Origin: an uncultured Campylobacter sp.
Lineage (GTDB): Bacteria; Campylobacterota; Campylobacteria; Campylobacterales; Campylobacteraceae
Direction of reading: 5' to 3'
Assembly (NCBI RefSeq): GCF_937921625.1
Contig: NZ_CAKZTI010000036.1
Span: forward strand, 1-64,000
Length of the DNA: 64,000 nt
Both the position numbers and the translations under genes were made by a program. A model generated the notes under the pieces. It was not told the origin of the DNA, searched no databases, and worked only from the letters and a program-made list of their open reading frames with translations. Of this stretch, positions 34,215-43,120 are shown piece after piece; position 1 is the first letter of the stretch; each line of letters begins with the position of its first letter.

Positions 34215-35419
34215 TAATCCACCTTTAATTTAGCGAATTTTTTCTTTCCTACTTGGAGTGTATATTCGCCCGAACTAAGCTGAAGCTGCTCATCTAAAAT
34301 TTTATTTTGATCGATACTGACGGCGTTTGATTTTATCAGCCTGCGCGCATCCGAGCTAGAGACTGCGAGCTTGCAGCTGATGAGCGCCTTTACGATCCAT
34401 GCAGGCGAGCTTACGTGGTATTCCTTGATCTCGCTAGGAAGCTCGCCGGCGCCGTGGACGCGGTCAAATTCCTGCTTGGCTTCAAAGGCGGTGTTTTCGT
34501 CATAAAATTGCGTGACGATCTCGGAGGCAAGCTCCTCCTTAACTGCCTTAGGATGGATAGAACCATCCGCCACGAAGCCTTTTATTAGCTCAATATCTTC
34601 GCTGCTTTTTTGGCTTAGCAGATTATACCAATCCCACATTAACGCATCGCTGATACTCATCACCTTGCCGTACATATCATGAGGCGTATCGGTTACGCCG
34701 ATGTAGTTACCCAGGCTCTTGCTCATTTTATTCGTGCCGTCGGTACCTACTAAAAGCGGCATCATCACGACGCTTTGTTCCTTGCCGACATCATAAATTC
34801 TTTGCAGCTGGCGACCCATTAAAAGATTAAATTTCTGATCGGTACCGCCGAATTCTATATCGCATTTCATGCAAACGCTGTCGTATCCTTGCAGTAGCGG
34901 ATACATAAACTCGCTGATGCTGATTGGCTGTTCGGCCTTGTAGCGCTTCTCGAAGTCGTCGCGCTCGAGCATCCTGGCAACATTGAAAGTGCTTGATAGC
35001 TCGATCATACCGCTAGCACCCAGGCGGTTGGTCCATTCGGAATTAAACATCACCTTAGTTTTTGCGGGATTTAAAATTTTAAACACCTGCTGCTCGTAGG
35101 TTTTGGCGTTTTGAAGCACGATTTCGCGCGCTAGCTTTTTACGAGTCTCGCTCTTACCCGTAGGATCGCCGATTTGAGCGGTAAAATCGCCGATTAGAAA
35201 CTGCACGATCGCGCCGTGATTTTGCAAAAATGCAAGTTTATTTAGAACGACGGCGTGTCCTAGGTGTAGATCCGCAGCAGTGGGATCCATGCCGATTTTG
35301 ACGTAAAAGACCTCGCCGCTGTCGTAATAGCGCCTAATCAGTGCCTCGATCTGCTCTTCGCCGATGATCTCCGCGACACCGCACTTAAAATTTTCCATAA
35401 TGCCTTGAATGTCAGCCAT
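34214..35419 (-). CDS. tyrS: Tyrosyl-tRNA synthetase
   Basis: A 401-residue class I synthetase of the TyrRS type with the HLGH-containing segment ADLHLGHAVVLNK (about residue 50), the anticodon-side GGTDQKFNLLMGR, and KMSKS (about 233). The C-terminal S4 RNA-binding domain (about 335-400) contains LISCKLAVSSSDARRLIKSNAV. Charges tRNA-Tyr. Its stop overlaps the next gene's start by one base; spoT is 14 bases upstream. Confidence 0.96.
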   Translation of the reverse strand: MADIQGIMENFKCGVAEIIGEEQIEALIRRYYDSGEVFYVKIGMDPTAADLHLGHAVVLNKLAFLQNHGAIVQFLIGDFTAQIGDPTGKSETRKKLAREIVLQNAKTYEQQVFKILNPAKTKVMFNSEWTNRLGASGMIELSSTFNVARMLERDDFEKRYKAEQPISISEFMYPLLQGYDSVCMKCDIEFGGTDQKFNLLMGRQLQRIYDVGKEQSVVMMPLLVGTDGTNKMSKSLGNYIGVTDTPHDMYGKVMSISDALMWDWYNLLSQKSSEDIELIKGFVADGSIHPKAVKEELASEIVTQFYDENTAFEAKQEFDRVHGAGELPSEIKEYHVSSPAWIVKALISCKLAVSSSDARRLIKSNAVSIDQNKILDEQLQLSSGEYTLQVGKKKFAKLKVD

Positions 35420-35433
35420 TTGCTCTCCCTTAT

Positions 35434-37626
35434 TTAGTTTTTATATACGTCCGTAAGTGATACGAAATCCACGATTTTAAAGCGGTTTTTGAGTTTGTCT
35501 TTAATCTCCGTGGAGTCTAAATTTTCGTTTAGCTCGATGATAATCTCAAAATAATCCGACGTCGTTTCGCTATTTTCGTTAAGGCTTATCGACACCAGAT
35601 CGACCTCGAGCTTGACTAAATAGTTCAAAAACGCCGCCAGCGAGCCGCGCTTGTTTTCTAAATTTAATATGATCTTGTAGCGGTGCGGCGCATTGCGCGT
35701 CCATTTTACGAAGATCATCTCATCGGTTTTGATTAGCTCGCTTGCACGTTCGCACAGCTTATGATGCACCGTCACGCCGTGCCCGTTGCGAAAGCCGATG
35801 ATGTCGTCGCCGCGCTTTGGGTTGCAGCAGTAATCAAACTCAACCTCGTCGATTTTAAAATTTGAATACACCACGATGTTGTCAAATTTTTGCTTCTCGA
35901 TCTCATACTTGCTGCGAAATTTCATATTGAAAAATTTCTCTTTGAGCGGGTATTTTTTCAGCGCATTTACGACGTCTTTTAAAAATACCGAGTCATAGGC
36001 AGCTTTGCCGATCTTTTTACTTAAATTTTCTTTTTCGAGCCAGCTTAAAATGCTCTCCTTGCTCGTCGTAAAGATCGCGCATAAAATTTTAATCGCTACT
36101 TCAAAATTTATATCTCTGATCTTTTGCTTGCAAAATGCCTTTATCGTCGCGCGCGCCTTGCCCGTTTTTACAGAGCTTAGCCAACTGCAGCGGTAGTGTG
36201 GCTCGCTTCCGGTGATGATATGAACGATATCTCCGTTTTTAAGCTCCGTAAGAAGCGGCACCTTGACGCGGTTTATAAAGGCCTCGGTCGCTTTTAAGCC
36301 CACTTGAGAGTGTATCTCGTAGGCGTAATCAAGCGCCGTAGCACCGCGCGGCAACGTAAAAATTCCGCCCTTGGGAGAATACACGGCGATATCTTCGACG
36401 TAGAGGCTGTCTTTAGCGTATTCGTAAAGATCCTCGGCGTTGGCGTCGTCCTCTTCCTGCATGCCGATGTCGTTTAGCCAATCAAGCTTCGGATTGATCG
36501 AGCCGCTATATTTATACTTCCAGTGCGCGGCGACACCGAATTCCGCGGTGTTGTGCATATCAAAGGTGCGGATCTGCACCTCTACGATCATACTTTCGTT
36601 AAAGACGGTCGTGTGGATTGTCTGATATCCGTTTTGCTTCGGAAGCGCGATATAATCCTTAAAGCGCGAGATCAGCGGATTAAATTTAGTATGGATGATG
36701 CCAAGAGCCAAGTAGCAATCCATCGGCTTTTGCACGATGATGCGGATAGCCAAAAGATCGAGCACCTCCTCGATCGAAATTCCTTTGCGCTGCATTTTTA
36801 AAAATATCGAGTAGTAGTGTTTCATTCGCTTTTGGATCTCAAAGCTGCCCTCGCTAAAGCCGTTTGAAAGCATATACTCCTTGATCTTTTCGCTAAATTT
36901 GCTCAAGCTCATCTGAAGCTGCTGCTTATGCTCCTCGACGTAATCGGCGATCGCAGAATACTCTTTAGGCATGACGTATTTGAAGCTAAGATCTTCAAGC
37001 ACGTTTTTGATCGATGAAATTCCAAGCCTGTGCGCGATCGGCGCGTAAACCAAAAGCGTCTCCTCGCCGATGCGTTTTTGCTTATCGGGGCGGAGCGCGT
37101 CTAGAGTTAGCATATTGTGCAGCCTGTCGCAGAGCTTGACTACCAAAACGCGCTGATCGTTAATGGAGATCATCAGCATCCTGCGGAAGGTAAGCGCAGT
37201 GGTGCGTAGCTTGGCGTTACTATCGCTGGATGGGGCTAATTTATCCTCTCTGATGTTTACGATTTTAGTAAGCCCCTCTACGATTTTGGCTACTTCGTCG
37301 CCGAATCTTTGTCTAACCTGCTCGATGCTGTAATCTGTATCCTCTACTACGTCGTGTAGTAGCGCAGATATTACCATTGCGTCGTCTCCACCCATAAAAG
37401 ATACGAAGCAGGCTACCAAAATCGGATGGATCGCATACGGCTCGCCGCTTTTGCGAAACTGCCCGTCATGCTGCGCGATGCATAAATTTATAGCATCCAC
37501 TAGCAGCGGAGTGGGCTCTTTTAGATTATAAAGCAGCTGCTTGGCGCTTTGAATGTCTTTGGTATCGACGACATCGTCGATGAGACTTTCTAAGAAGTTA
37601 TCATTAATCCTTGTCAACGATTCCAT
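35434..37626 (-). CDS. spoT: Bifunctional (p)ppGpp synthetase/hydrolase
   Basis: A 730-residue RelA/SpoT homologue, the only one visible here. HD hydrolase domain (about 45-200) with ALLHDVVEDT and VKLCDRLHNM; synthetase domain (about 240-360) with RFKDYIALPKQNGYQTIHTTV; TGS domain (about 400-460) with VYSPKGGIFTLPRGATALDYAYEIHS; C-terminal helical and ACT domains (about 655-728). It sets ppGpp in response to starvation. Its start lies inside rpoZ (23-base overlap), coupling ppGpp enzyme and the omega subunit, as in many proteobacteria. Confidence 0.96.
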   Translation of the reverse strand: MESLTRINDNFLESLIDDVVDTKDIQSAKQLLYNLKEPTPLLVDAINLCIAQHDGQFRKSGEPYAIHPILVACFVSFMGGDDAMVISALLHDVVEDTDYSIEQVRQRFGDEVAKIVEGLTKIVNIREDKLAPSSDSNAKLRTTALTFRRMLMISINDQRVLVVKLCDRLHNMLTLDALRPDKQKRIGEETLLVYAPIAHRLGISSIKNVLEDLSFKYVMPKEYSAIADYVEEHKQQLQMSLSKFSEKIKEYMLSNGFSEGSFEIQKRMKHYYSIFLKMQRKGISIEEVLDLLAIRIIVQKPMDCYLALGIIHTKFNPLISRFKDYIALPKQNGYQTIHTTVFNESMIVEVQIRTFDMHNTAEFGVAAHWKYKYSGSINPKLDWLNDIGMQEEDDANAEDLYEYAKDSLYVEDIAVYSPKGGIFTLPRGATALDYAYEIHSQVGLKATEAFINRVKVPLLTELKNGDIVHIITGSEPHYRCSWLSSVKTGKARATIKAFCKQKIRDINFEVAIKILCAIFTTSKESILSWLEKENLSKKIGKAAYDSVFLKDVVNALKKYPLKEKFFNMKFRSKYEIEKQKFDNIVVYSNFKIDEVEFDYCCNPKRGDDIIGFRNGHGVTVHHKLCERASELIKTDEMIFVKWTRNAPHRYKIILNLENKRGSLAAFLNYLVKLEVDLVSISLNENSETTSDYFEIIIELNENLDSTEIKDKLKNRFKIVDFVSLTDVYKN

Positions 37627-37825
37627 CTAATGCGATCTTACCTTCGGCTAGTTCCAAGATTGCTATATCGGCAAATTTCATCCTGCGAGTATCTACGTTA
37701 TCTATTAACGGCGGTTCGCCTGCAGCTAGCTGCTCGGCGCGTTTGCTTATCATCAAAGATAGCTTATATCGGTCTCCGCCCGTTACTTTTAAAGCTTTAG
37801 CTACAATTTGTTCGGTTCTCATCAA
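37604..37825 (-). CDS. rpoZ: RNA polymerase omega subunit
   Basis: A 73-residue protein with the omega pattern: MRTEQIVAKAL, GGDRYKLSLMISKRAEQLAAG (helices contacting beta-prime) and a short acidic tail. Promotes polymerase assembly and is part of a ppGpp binding site in other proteobacteria, fitting its overlap with spoT. Start at 37825 has an AAGGAGAA RBS; pyrH ends 13 bases upstream. Confidence 0.93.
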   Translation of the reverse strand: MMRTEQIVAKALKVTGGDRYKLSLMISKRAEQLAAGEPPLIDNVDTRRMKFADIAILELAEGKIALDGIVDKD

Positions 37826-37838
37826 TTCTCCTTAAATT

Positions 37839-38558
37839 TTAGTTTTTTACGATCGAGCAGGAGCTTAGATCTCCGCCATCGACGATTTTGTATAAATTTC
37901 CGCTCTTAAACATATTGCATACGATGATCGGAAGCGCATTGTCTTTAGCAAGCGCGATAGCCGTATCGTCCATCACCCTGATATTGTCGTGTAAGGCTTG
38001 GTCGTAAGTGACTTTGGAAAGCAATTTGGCGTCTTTAAATTTTTGCGGATCCTTGTCGTAGATCCCCATTACTTTAGTGGCTTTTATGATAGCGTCGGCT
38101 CCGATCTCGATCGCGCGGAGCGTGCCTGCGGTATCGGTCGTGAAGAATGGATTTCCCGTGCCTGCGGCAAAGATCACGACGCGCCCTTTTTCTAGGTGTC
38201 TTTTGGCGCGGCCGATGATGAAGGTCTCGCAGATCGCTTCCATCTTTATCGCGCTTTGCACGCGCACATCCATGCCTGCGTATTCTAGCGCCTCTCTCAT
38301 CGCGATTGCGTTTATGACGGTAGCTAGCATGCCCATATGATCGCCGCTGGTGCGTTTGATGATACCGCTAGCCGCGGCGCTTACGCCTCTGATGATGTTG
38401 CCGCCGCCGATTACGATGCCTACTTCGATGCCGCCTTCTACGAGCTGCTTGATCTCTTTAGCGATAAATTTTAAAATTTCGCTGTCGATCCCAAAGCCGT
38501 TCTCTCCCGCTAGCGCTTCGCCCGAAAATTTTACAAGTATGCGATTGTATTTAGCCAT
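37839..38558 (-). CDS. pyrH: UMP kinase
   Basis: A 239-residue bacterial UMP kinase of the amino-acid-kinase fold: RILVKFSGEALAGENGFGID, VIGGGNIIRG, GDHMGMLATVINAIAM, AAGTGNPFFTTDTAGTLRAIEI and KATKVMGIYDKDP. It phosphorylates UMP to UDP, normally inhibited by UTP. First gene of the minus-strand run to amiA, with RBS AGGAGC before the ATG. Confidence 0.96.
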   Translation of the reverse strand: MAKYNRILVKFSGEALAGENGFGIDSEILKFIAKEIKQLVEGGIEVGIVIGGGNIIRGVSAAASGIIKRTSGDHMGMLATVINAIAMREALEYAGMDVRVQSAIKMEAICETFIIGRAKRHLEKGRVVIFAAGTGNPFFTTDTAGTLRAIEIGADAIIKATKVMGIYDKDPQKFKDAKLLSKVTYDQALHDNIRVMDDTAIALAKDNALPIIVCNMFKSGNLYKIVDGGDLSSCSIVKN

Positions 38559-38622
38559 AAATTTAGCTCCTAATAAAATTTTAAAATATTATCCAAAAGT
38601 CGTTTAAAAATAACTTTTTAGG

Positions 38623-39969
38623 CTATTTTAGATGACCTTTAAGGCGGTTTATCCAGATCTTTTTCGGAGCGATTATCTCGCTAGCGCTGCCGTTTACGGC
38701 GTGATAGATCAGCGTGCCGTGCAAGCTCGCGTAGTAGCGGATTATGAGGCGCTGCAAATAGGGCTCGTAGCTCGGCACGAACCAGCCGTTATTGCTGATC
38801 GCTACGACATATTTGGGCGAGCCCTCGTAAAGCTCCGCGCGCGTAGCCTCGTAGCAAACCGCGCTTCTTACGCTCTTGCCGCCAAGCTCGTAGTCGCTAA
38901 AACCGCTAGCGGTCGAAAAATCGGTCGCGCCGCCTAACAACACGCGGTTTATGAAATTTCGCGCAAATTCAGGCAGCGGCACCATTTCGCCAAACGGCAC
39001 CAAAATATGCTTATCGAAGCGCTTCATTTCCCCGTTTGCAAAAAGATAGGCGCTGTTGTAAAATTTCCCGTTCTCATACGCTTCCGCGCCTGCTACAATA
39101 GTAATTGCGCGCGATTTTTCCTTTAGGGCTTCAACTAGCACATTTTCTAAATTTAGCGGCATCGCAAAGGCGCTCTCGGGCAAAATTATCGCGTCCTGAC
39201 CCGCTGCGATCGCATCATCAATCCGAGCTAAATTTGCCAACGCGGCGGATAAAATTTTATCCTTTGCCCAGATGTCATACTGCGAAATATCGGTGTTTGC
39301 GAGCGAAATTTTAATCGGCAGCGGCTCGGCTTCTTTTTGGCTAAATTGCAGCGCGCAGATTAAAAACACCGCAAAGATCGCGGCATTAAGTTTAGCCCGG
39401 GCGCCTCGTCCGCGTAGATACAAAACCGCGCAAAGCCCCGCTAAAATCAGAGCCAGCGCGCTAAGATCGGCTCTGAAAATTCCATGGCTTAGAAGCAGTT
39501 CAAAATTTAACCAATCAAAGCCGAAGGGATGGATAAATTTTAGAATCAAAAGGCACGCAGCGCGCAAAACCGGCGCGTCAAAGATCGCAAAGATGCGGAA
39601 AATAAAGGCGTAAACGAGGCAAATTCCAAGAATTTCAAGCGGGATTAAAAACGCAAGATCGAAATAGATCAGACTGAAGCTGATCCAGTGCATCCACAGC
39701 GCGCCGATAAAAAATCCGCACCAAAACCACTCCGCCTTGTTTGCTTTTAGCAGATAAAAAAGTGCCGCTATCGCAATTAGAGGCGAGAAAAATTCCGCCG
39801 CCAAGGCGATTAAACCGTCAAATTTAGAGCTTAAAATTTCTACGAAAATAAAATTTGAAAGCGCAAGGGCAAGAACAAAGCCTTTATTTATGTAACTTAA
39901 TGTAAAATAGCTACTTTTTAAATTTCTAATGAAGGAAACACATGGAACAAGGAAACTTCTTTGCATCAA
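38623..39969 (-). CDS. lnt: Apolipoprotein N-acyltransferase
   Basis: A 448-residue inner-membrane enzyme adding the third acyl chain to lipoproteins. About seven hydrophobic segments (to ~190) precede a nitrilase-like domain with the catalytic Glu in ILPESAFAMP, Lys in FDKHILVPFGEMVPLPEF and Cys in SAVCYEATRAELY. Start is uncertain: the open frame begins with a TTG at 39969 and an ATG at 39966. These lie inside divergent yajC and give a ~17-residue Arg/Val stretch before the first helix, and no better ATG, GTG or TTG lies downstream before the first helix. Confidence 0.9.
   Translation of the reverse strand: MMQRSFLVPCVSFIRNLKSSYFTLSYINKGFVLALALSNFIFVEILSSKFDGLIALAAEFFSPLIAIAALFYLLKANKAEWFWCGFFIGALWMHWISFSLIYFDLAFLIPLEILGICLVYAFIFRIFAIFDAPVLRAACLLILKFIHPFGFDWLNFELLLSHGIFRADLSALALILAGLCAVLYLRGRGARAKLNAAIFAVFLICALQFSQKEAEPLPIKISLANTDISQYDIWAKDKILSAALANLARIDDAIAAGQDAIILPESAFAMPLNLENVLVEALKEKSRAITIVAGAEAYENGKFYNSAYLFANGEMKRFDKHILVPFGEMVPLPEFARNFINRVLLGGATDFSTASGFSDYELGGKSVRSAVCYEATRAELYEGSPKYVVAISNNGWFVPSYEPYLQRLIIRYYASLHGTLIYHAVNGSASEIIAPKKIWINRLKGHLK
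39901..39908 (+). promoter_or_regulatory. Probable extended -10 for yajC-secDF operon
   Basis: TGTAAAAT in an AT-rich context, 34 bases before the yajC ATG. TAAAAT is an acceptable Campylobacter -10. It would drive the yajC-secD-secF-leuS run. Confidence 0.4.
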
Positions 39970-40214
39970 TCCTGCCTATCGTCGTAATCTTTGCGATTAT
40001 GTATTTTTTGATTATCAGACCGCAGCAAAAGCAGGCCAAGGATCATAAAGCGATGGTCGATGCGCTCGGCAAAGGCGATAAGATCATAACTAGCGGTGGC
40101 ATAAAATGCACGGTCGTGAAAACAAACAATGATTTTATCACAGTTAAGCTTAACGATGAGGTCATGGTCGAGCTAGATAAACAATTTGTGGCAAGAAAAT
40201 TAGATGAGCAGTAA
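39942..40214 (+). CDS. yajC: Preprotein translocase subunit YajC
   Basis: A 90-residue single-pass membrane protein: an N-terminal helix (about 10-30) followed by the family pattern IIRPQQKQAKDHKAMVDALGKGDKIITSGGI and a KBD-like beta tail. Associates with SecDF. AAGGA precedes the ATG; the 3' end overlaps secD by 11 bases. Confidence 0.95.
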   Translation: MEQGNFFASILPIVVIFAIMYFLIIRPQQKQAKDHKAMVDALGKGDKIITSGGIKCTVVKTNNDFITVKLNDEVMVELDKQFVARKLDEQ

Positions 40215-41805
40215 AATTTCATACCGCCTGCTGATCTTTTTGGCTGCGGTTATTTTTTCGGCGATTTTTGCCGCGCCTTCGATCTTTCAGACCGAAAAGG
40301 GAAGCAAGATAAACTTGGGTTTGGATCTGCAAGGCGGCCTGCATATGCTTTTGGAAGTTCAAAGCGACGAGGCGGTCGTTTCTAAGATCAAATCGATCGC
40401 CGCGAGCGTCAATTACGCCGCTAAGCGCGATGATCTGCTGATGGACGGGCTAAAATTGGAAGGCGATTCGTTCGAGTTTGAAATTTTAGACGCAGATGAG
40501 GCTTCCAAATTTGATGCGATTTTGCATAGCGCCGCAAGCGGATTAGACATTCAAAAATCTGGCGAAAAATATCGCGTCACACTAACGCCAGAGGAGATTG
40601 AGGCTACTAAAAAATACGCGATCGAACAGGCCGTTGAGACTATCCGCAACCGCTTGGATCAATTCGGACTTGCGGAGCCAACGGTAGCAAAGCAGGGCGA
40701 GAGCTATATTTTGGTCGAGCTTCCGGGCGTCAAAAACGCAGCGGATGAGCAGCGCGCCAAGGATCTGATCGCTAAAGCGGCTCACTTACAGCTTATGGCG
40801 GTGGACGACGTGCGCCAAGACCGCGCGCAGACTATCAGCGCGGCGGACGCCAGGGCCTACGGCGACGTGATCTATCCCGACGTTAAAAATCCGAATTATA
40901 AGTATCTCATAAACGAAATTCCGGTTTTAGACGGCGCGATGCTAGTTGATGCGAAAGTTGCCTTTGATCAGCACACCAACCAGCCGATCATAAATTTTAC
41001 GCTCAACTCTCAAGGCGCTCAAATTTTCGGCGATTTTACCGGCAAAAACGTCGGCAAGCGTTTAGCCATCGTGCTTGACGGCAAGGTTTACTCCGCGCCA
41101 CGCATAAACGAGCGCATCGGCGGCGGCAGCGGTCAGATCAGCGGCGGATTTAGCGTCGAGGAGGCGCACGACGTAGCGATTGCGCTTAGAAGCGGTGCGC
41201 TTTTGGCTCCTGTTAAAGTCTCAGAGACACGCAGCATCGGCCCTAGCCTAGGACAAGATAGCATCGATAAAAGTATGGCGGCGCTTAGTCTTGCAGCGGT
41301 TGCGATTTTGATCTTTATGATTTTATACTATGGCGTAGCGGGACTTTTTGCCGATATCGCGCTTGTAGTAAATATTTTATTTCTGATCGCTTGTATGGCG
41401 CTATTCGGCGCTACTTTAACGCTTCCTGGAATGGCTGGAATCGTGCTAACTATCGGAATGGCGGTAGATGCGAACGTCATCATTAACGAGCGCGTTAGAG
41501 AGGTGCTAAGGACGGGAGTTTCAATCCGCCAAAGTATAAATAAAGGCTATGAAAATGCGATGAGCGCGATCGTGGATTCAAATATCACTACGCTAATTAC
41601 TTCTGCTGCGCTTTATGCTTACGGCACGGGTCCGGTGAAGGGCTTTGCCGTCACGATGAGCATCGGTATCGTAGCGTCGATGATAACGGCTATTTTAGGC
41701 ACTCACGGAATGTTTGAGTTAGTAATGGATAAGATGGAAAAGAGCAAAAATACCGCGCTTTGGCTCGGTTATAAAGTAAGAGGAGGCGCAAATGCAAGTG
41801 TTTGA
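40204..41805 (+). CDS. secD: Protein-export membrane protein SecD
   Basis: A 533-residue RND-like subunit: helix 1 (about 8-26), the motif LGLDLQGGLHMLLEV, a large periplasmic P1 domain with RNRLDQFGLAEPTVAKQG and LDGKVYSAPRINERIGGGSGQISG, then five helices with GMAVDANVIINERVRE (conserved Asp of the proton path). Uses the proton gradient to pull proteins through SecYEG. 14-base overlap with secF. Confidence 0.96.
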   Translation: MSSKISYRLLIFLAAVIFSAIFAAPSIFQTEKGSKINLGLDLQGGLHMLLEVQSDEAVVSKIKSIAASVNYAAKRDDLLMDGLKLEGDSFEFEILDADEASKFDAILHSAASGLDIQKSGEKYRVTLTPEEIEATKKYAIEQAVETIRNRLDQFGLAEPTVAKQGESYILVELPGVKNAADEQRAKDLIAKAAHLQLMAVDDVRQDRAQTISAADARAYGDVIYPDVKNPNYKYLINEIPVLDGAMLVDAKVAFDQHTNQPIINFTLNSQGAQIFGDFTGKNVGKRLAIVLDGKVYSAPRINERIGGGSGQISGGFSVEEAHDVAIALRSGALLAPVKVSETRSIGPSLGQDSIDKSMAALSLAAVAILIFMILYYGVAGLFADIALVVNILFLIACMALFGATLTLPGMAGIVLTIGMAVDANVIINERVREVLRTGVSIRQSINKGYENAMSAIVDSNITTLITSAALYAYGTGPVKGFAVTMSIGIVASMITAILGTHGMFELVMDKMEKSKNTALWLGYKVRGGANASV

Positions 41806-42760
41806 TAAGGGCAAAATTTATGATTTTATGAAATTTAGATATTTTACTTTTGCGCTTTCTGCTGTTTTGATAATAGGCTCTATTGCGCTATTTTTCATTA
41901 AGGGCATTAATTACGGCATCGATTTTAGCGGCGGTACACTCATTCAGGTTAAATACGACGCTAAAGCACCGCTTGATGAGATCAGAAAACGCTTCGAGGC
42001 GGCAAATTTAGGCAATATCAACGTTACGGAATTCGGTAGCGATCAAGAAGTTACGATTAGATATTCAGGCGCTGCGAGTGAACTGGGCGATAATCCCGCC
42101 TTGGCGGCGCAAAAAATTTTACAAGGTAGTGGAAACTTCGACATTCGCAAGGTCGATATCGTAGGTCCTAAAGTCGGCGAGGAGCTTCGCACAAACGGAA
42201 TTTTAGCGGTATGTGTGTCGTTTGCGCTCATTTTGGTTTATATCACCCTGCGGTTTGAGTGGAGATTTGCGATTGCAGCCGTACTATCGGATCTGCACGA
42301 CGTCGTAGTTGCCGTAGGCGCGATGATTTTAGCCGGCGTAGATTTCAACCTTGAAATTCTAGCCGCACTGCTAACTATAATGGGCTATTCGCTAAACGAC
42401 ACCATCGTTGTTTTCGATAGAATTCGAGAAGGTGTAAAAGATAGTAAATCGATTAAGCTTGACGAGGTTATAAACGAATCGATCTCTCACACGCTATCGC
42501 GCACGTTGCTTACTTCGCTTACGACTCTCATCGTCATCGTGATTTTATTCGTTTGGGGCGGCGAGATGATCCACGGCTTTAGCTTCGTGATGCTAATAGG
42601 CGTCATAGCAGGAACATTCAGCTCCGTATTTGTAGCTGCTCCGATGCTGATTTTATTTAAATTTAACGTCGAGAAGTACCGCGCGTTTTTGGCTGAAAAA
42701 CAGCGCCGTATCAAAGAGAAAGAAAAGAATCGCGCCATGTATGAAAAAGGCACGGTGTAA
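41792..42760 (+). CDS. secF: Protein-export membrane protein SecF
   Basis: A 322-residue partner of SecD: helix 1, GIDFSGGTLIQVKY, a short periplasmic domain, then five helices with LSDLHDVVVAVG, MGYSLNDTIVVFDRIRE and ISHTLSRTLLTSLTTL. Ends in a basic cytoplasmic tail. Start overlaps secD. Confidence 0.96.
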   Translation: MQVFDKGKIYDFMKFRYFTFALSAVLIIGSIALFFIKGINYGIDFSGGTLIQVKYDAKAPLDEIRKRFEAANLGNINVTEFGSDQEVTIRYSGAASELGDNPALAAQKILQGSGNFDIRKVDIVGPKVGEELRTNGILAVCVSFALILVYITLRFEWRFAIAAVLSDLHDVVVAVGAMILAGVDFNLEILAALLTIMGYSLNDTIVVFDRIREGVKDSKSIKLDEVINESISHTLSRTLLTSLTTLIVIVILFVWGGEMIHGFSFVMLIGVIAGTFSSVFVAAPMLILFKFNVEKYRAFLAEKQRRIKEKEKNRAMYEKGTV

Positions 42761-42769
42761 GGATAGAAG

Positions 42770-43111
42770 ATGAACTGGGGAAGGGTAATTTACATATTTT
42801 TTGCGCTGATGAGTATGACTACGATAGGCGGGTTTTTGTATGAGAAGAATGAAATTTTACTTTTCATAGCAACCAGCGTAAATGCGGTCTCGACGCTTTT
42901 GAAGGTAGGCGTGCGAAATATGCTAGCAGCTGAGCTTTTTGCAAGCTCGCTCGTCGCGGATCTGCATCTCATACCGGCGTTCGTTTTGATTGTAGTAGCG
43001 CCGGGAGATTTGTCGATCGTGACCTCGCTTGCGATCGGCGCGCTACTTGCAAACTTTTTCTCGCTAATTTTAATAGCGATTGAGTCGGCAAAAACCAAAG
43101 ACGAATTCTAG
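42770..43111 (+). CDS. Small conserved membrane protein (DUF6394-like)
   Basis: A 113-residue protein with three hydrophobic segments (about 5-22, 26-45, 65-105) and the pattern SVNAVSTLLKVGVRN. It lies 9 bases after secF and 9 before leuS, where other Campylobacterota carry a small protein of the same kind. Function unknown; the DUF assignment is from memory and tentative. RBS AAGGA. Confidence 0.75.
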   Translation: MNWGRVIYIFFALMSMTTIGGFLYEKNEILLFIATSVNAVSTLLKVGVRNMLAAELFASSLVADLHLIPAFVLIVVAPGDLSIVTSLAIGALLANFFSLILIAIESAKTKDEF

Positions 43112-43120
43112 GAGCGCAAA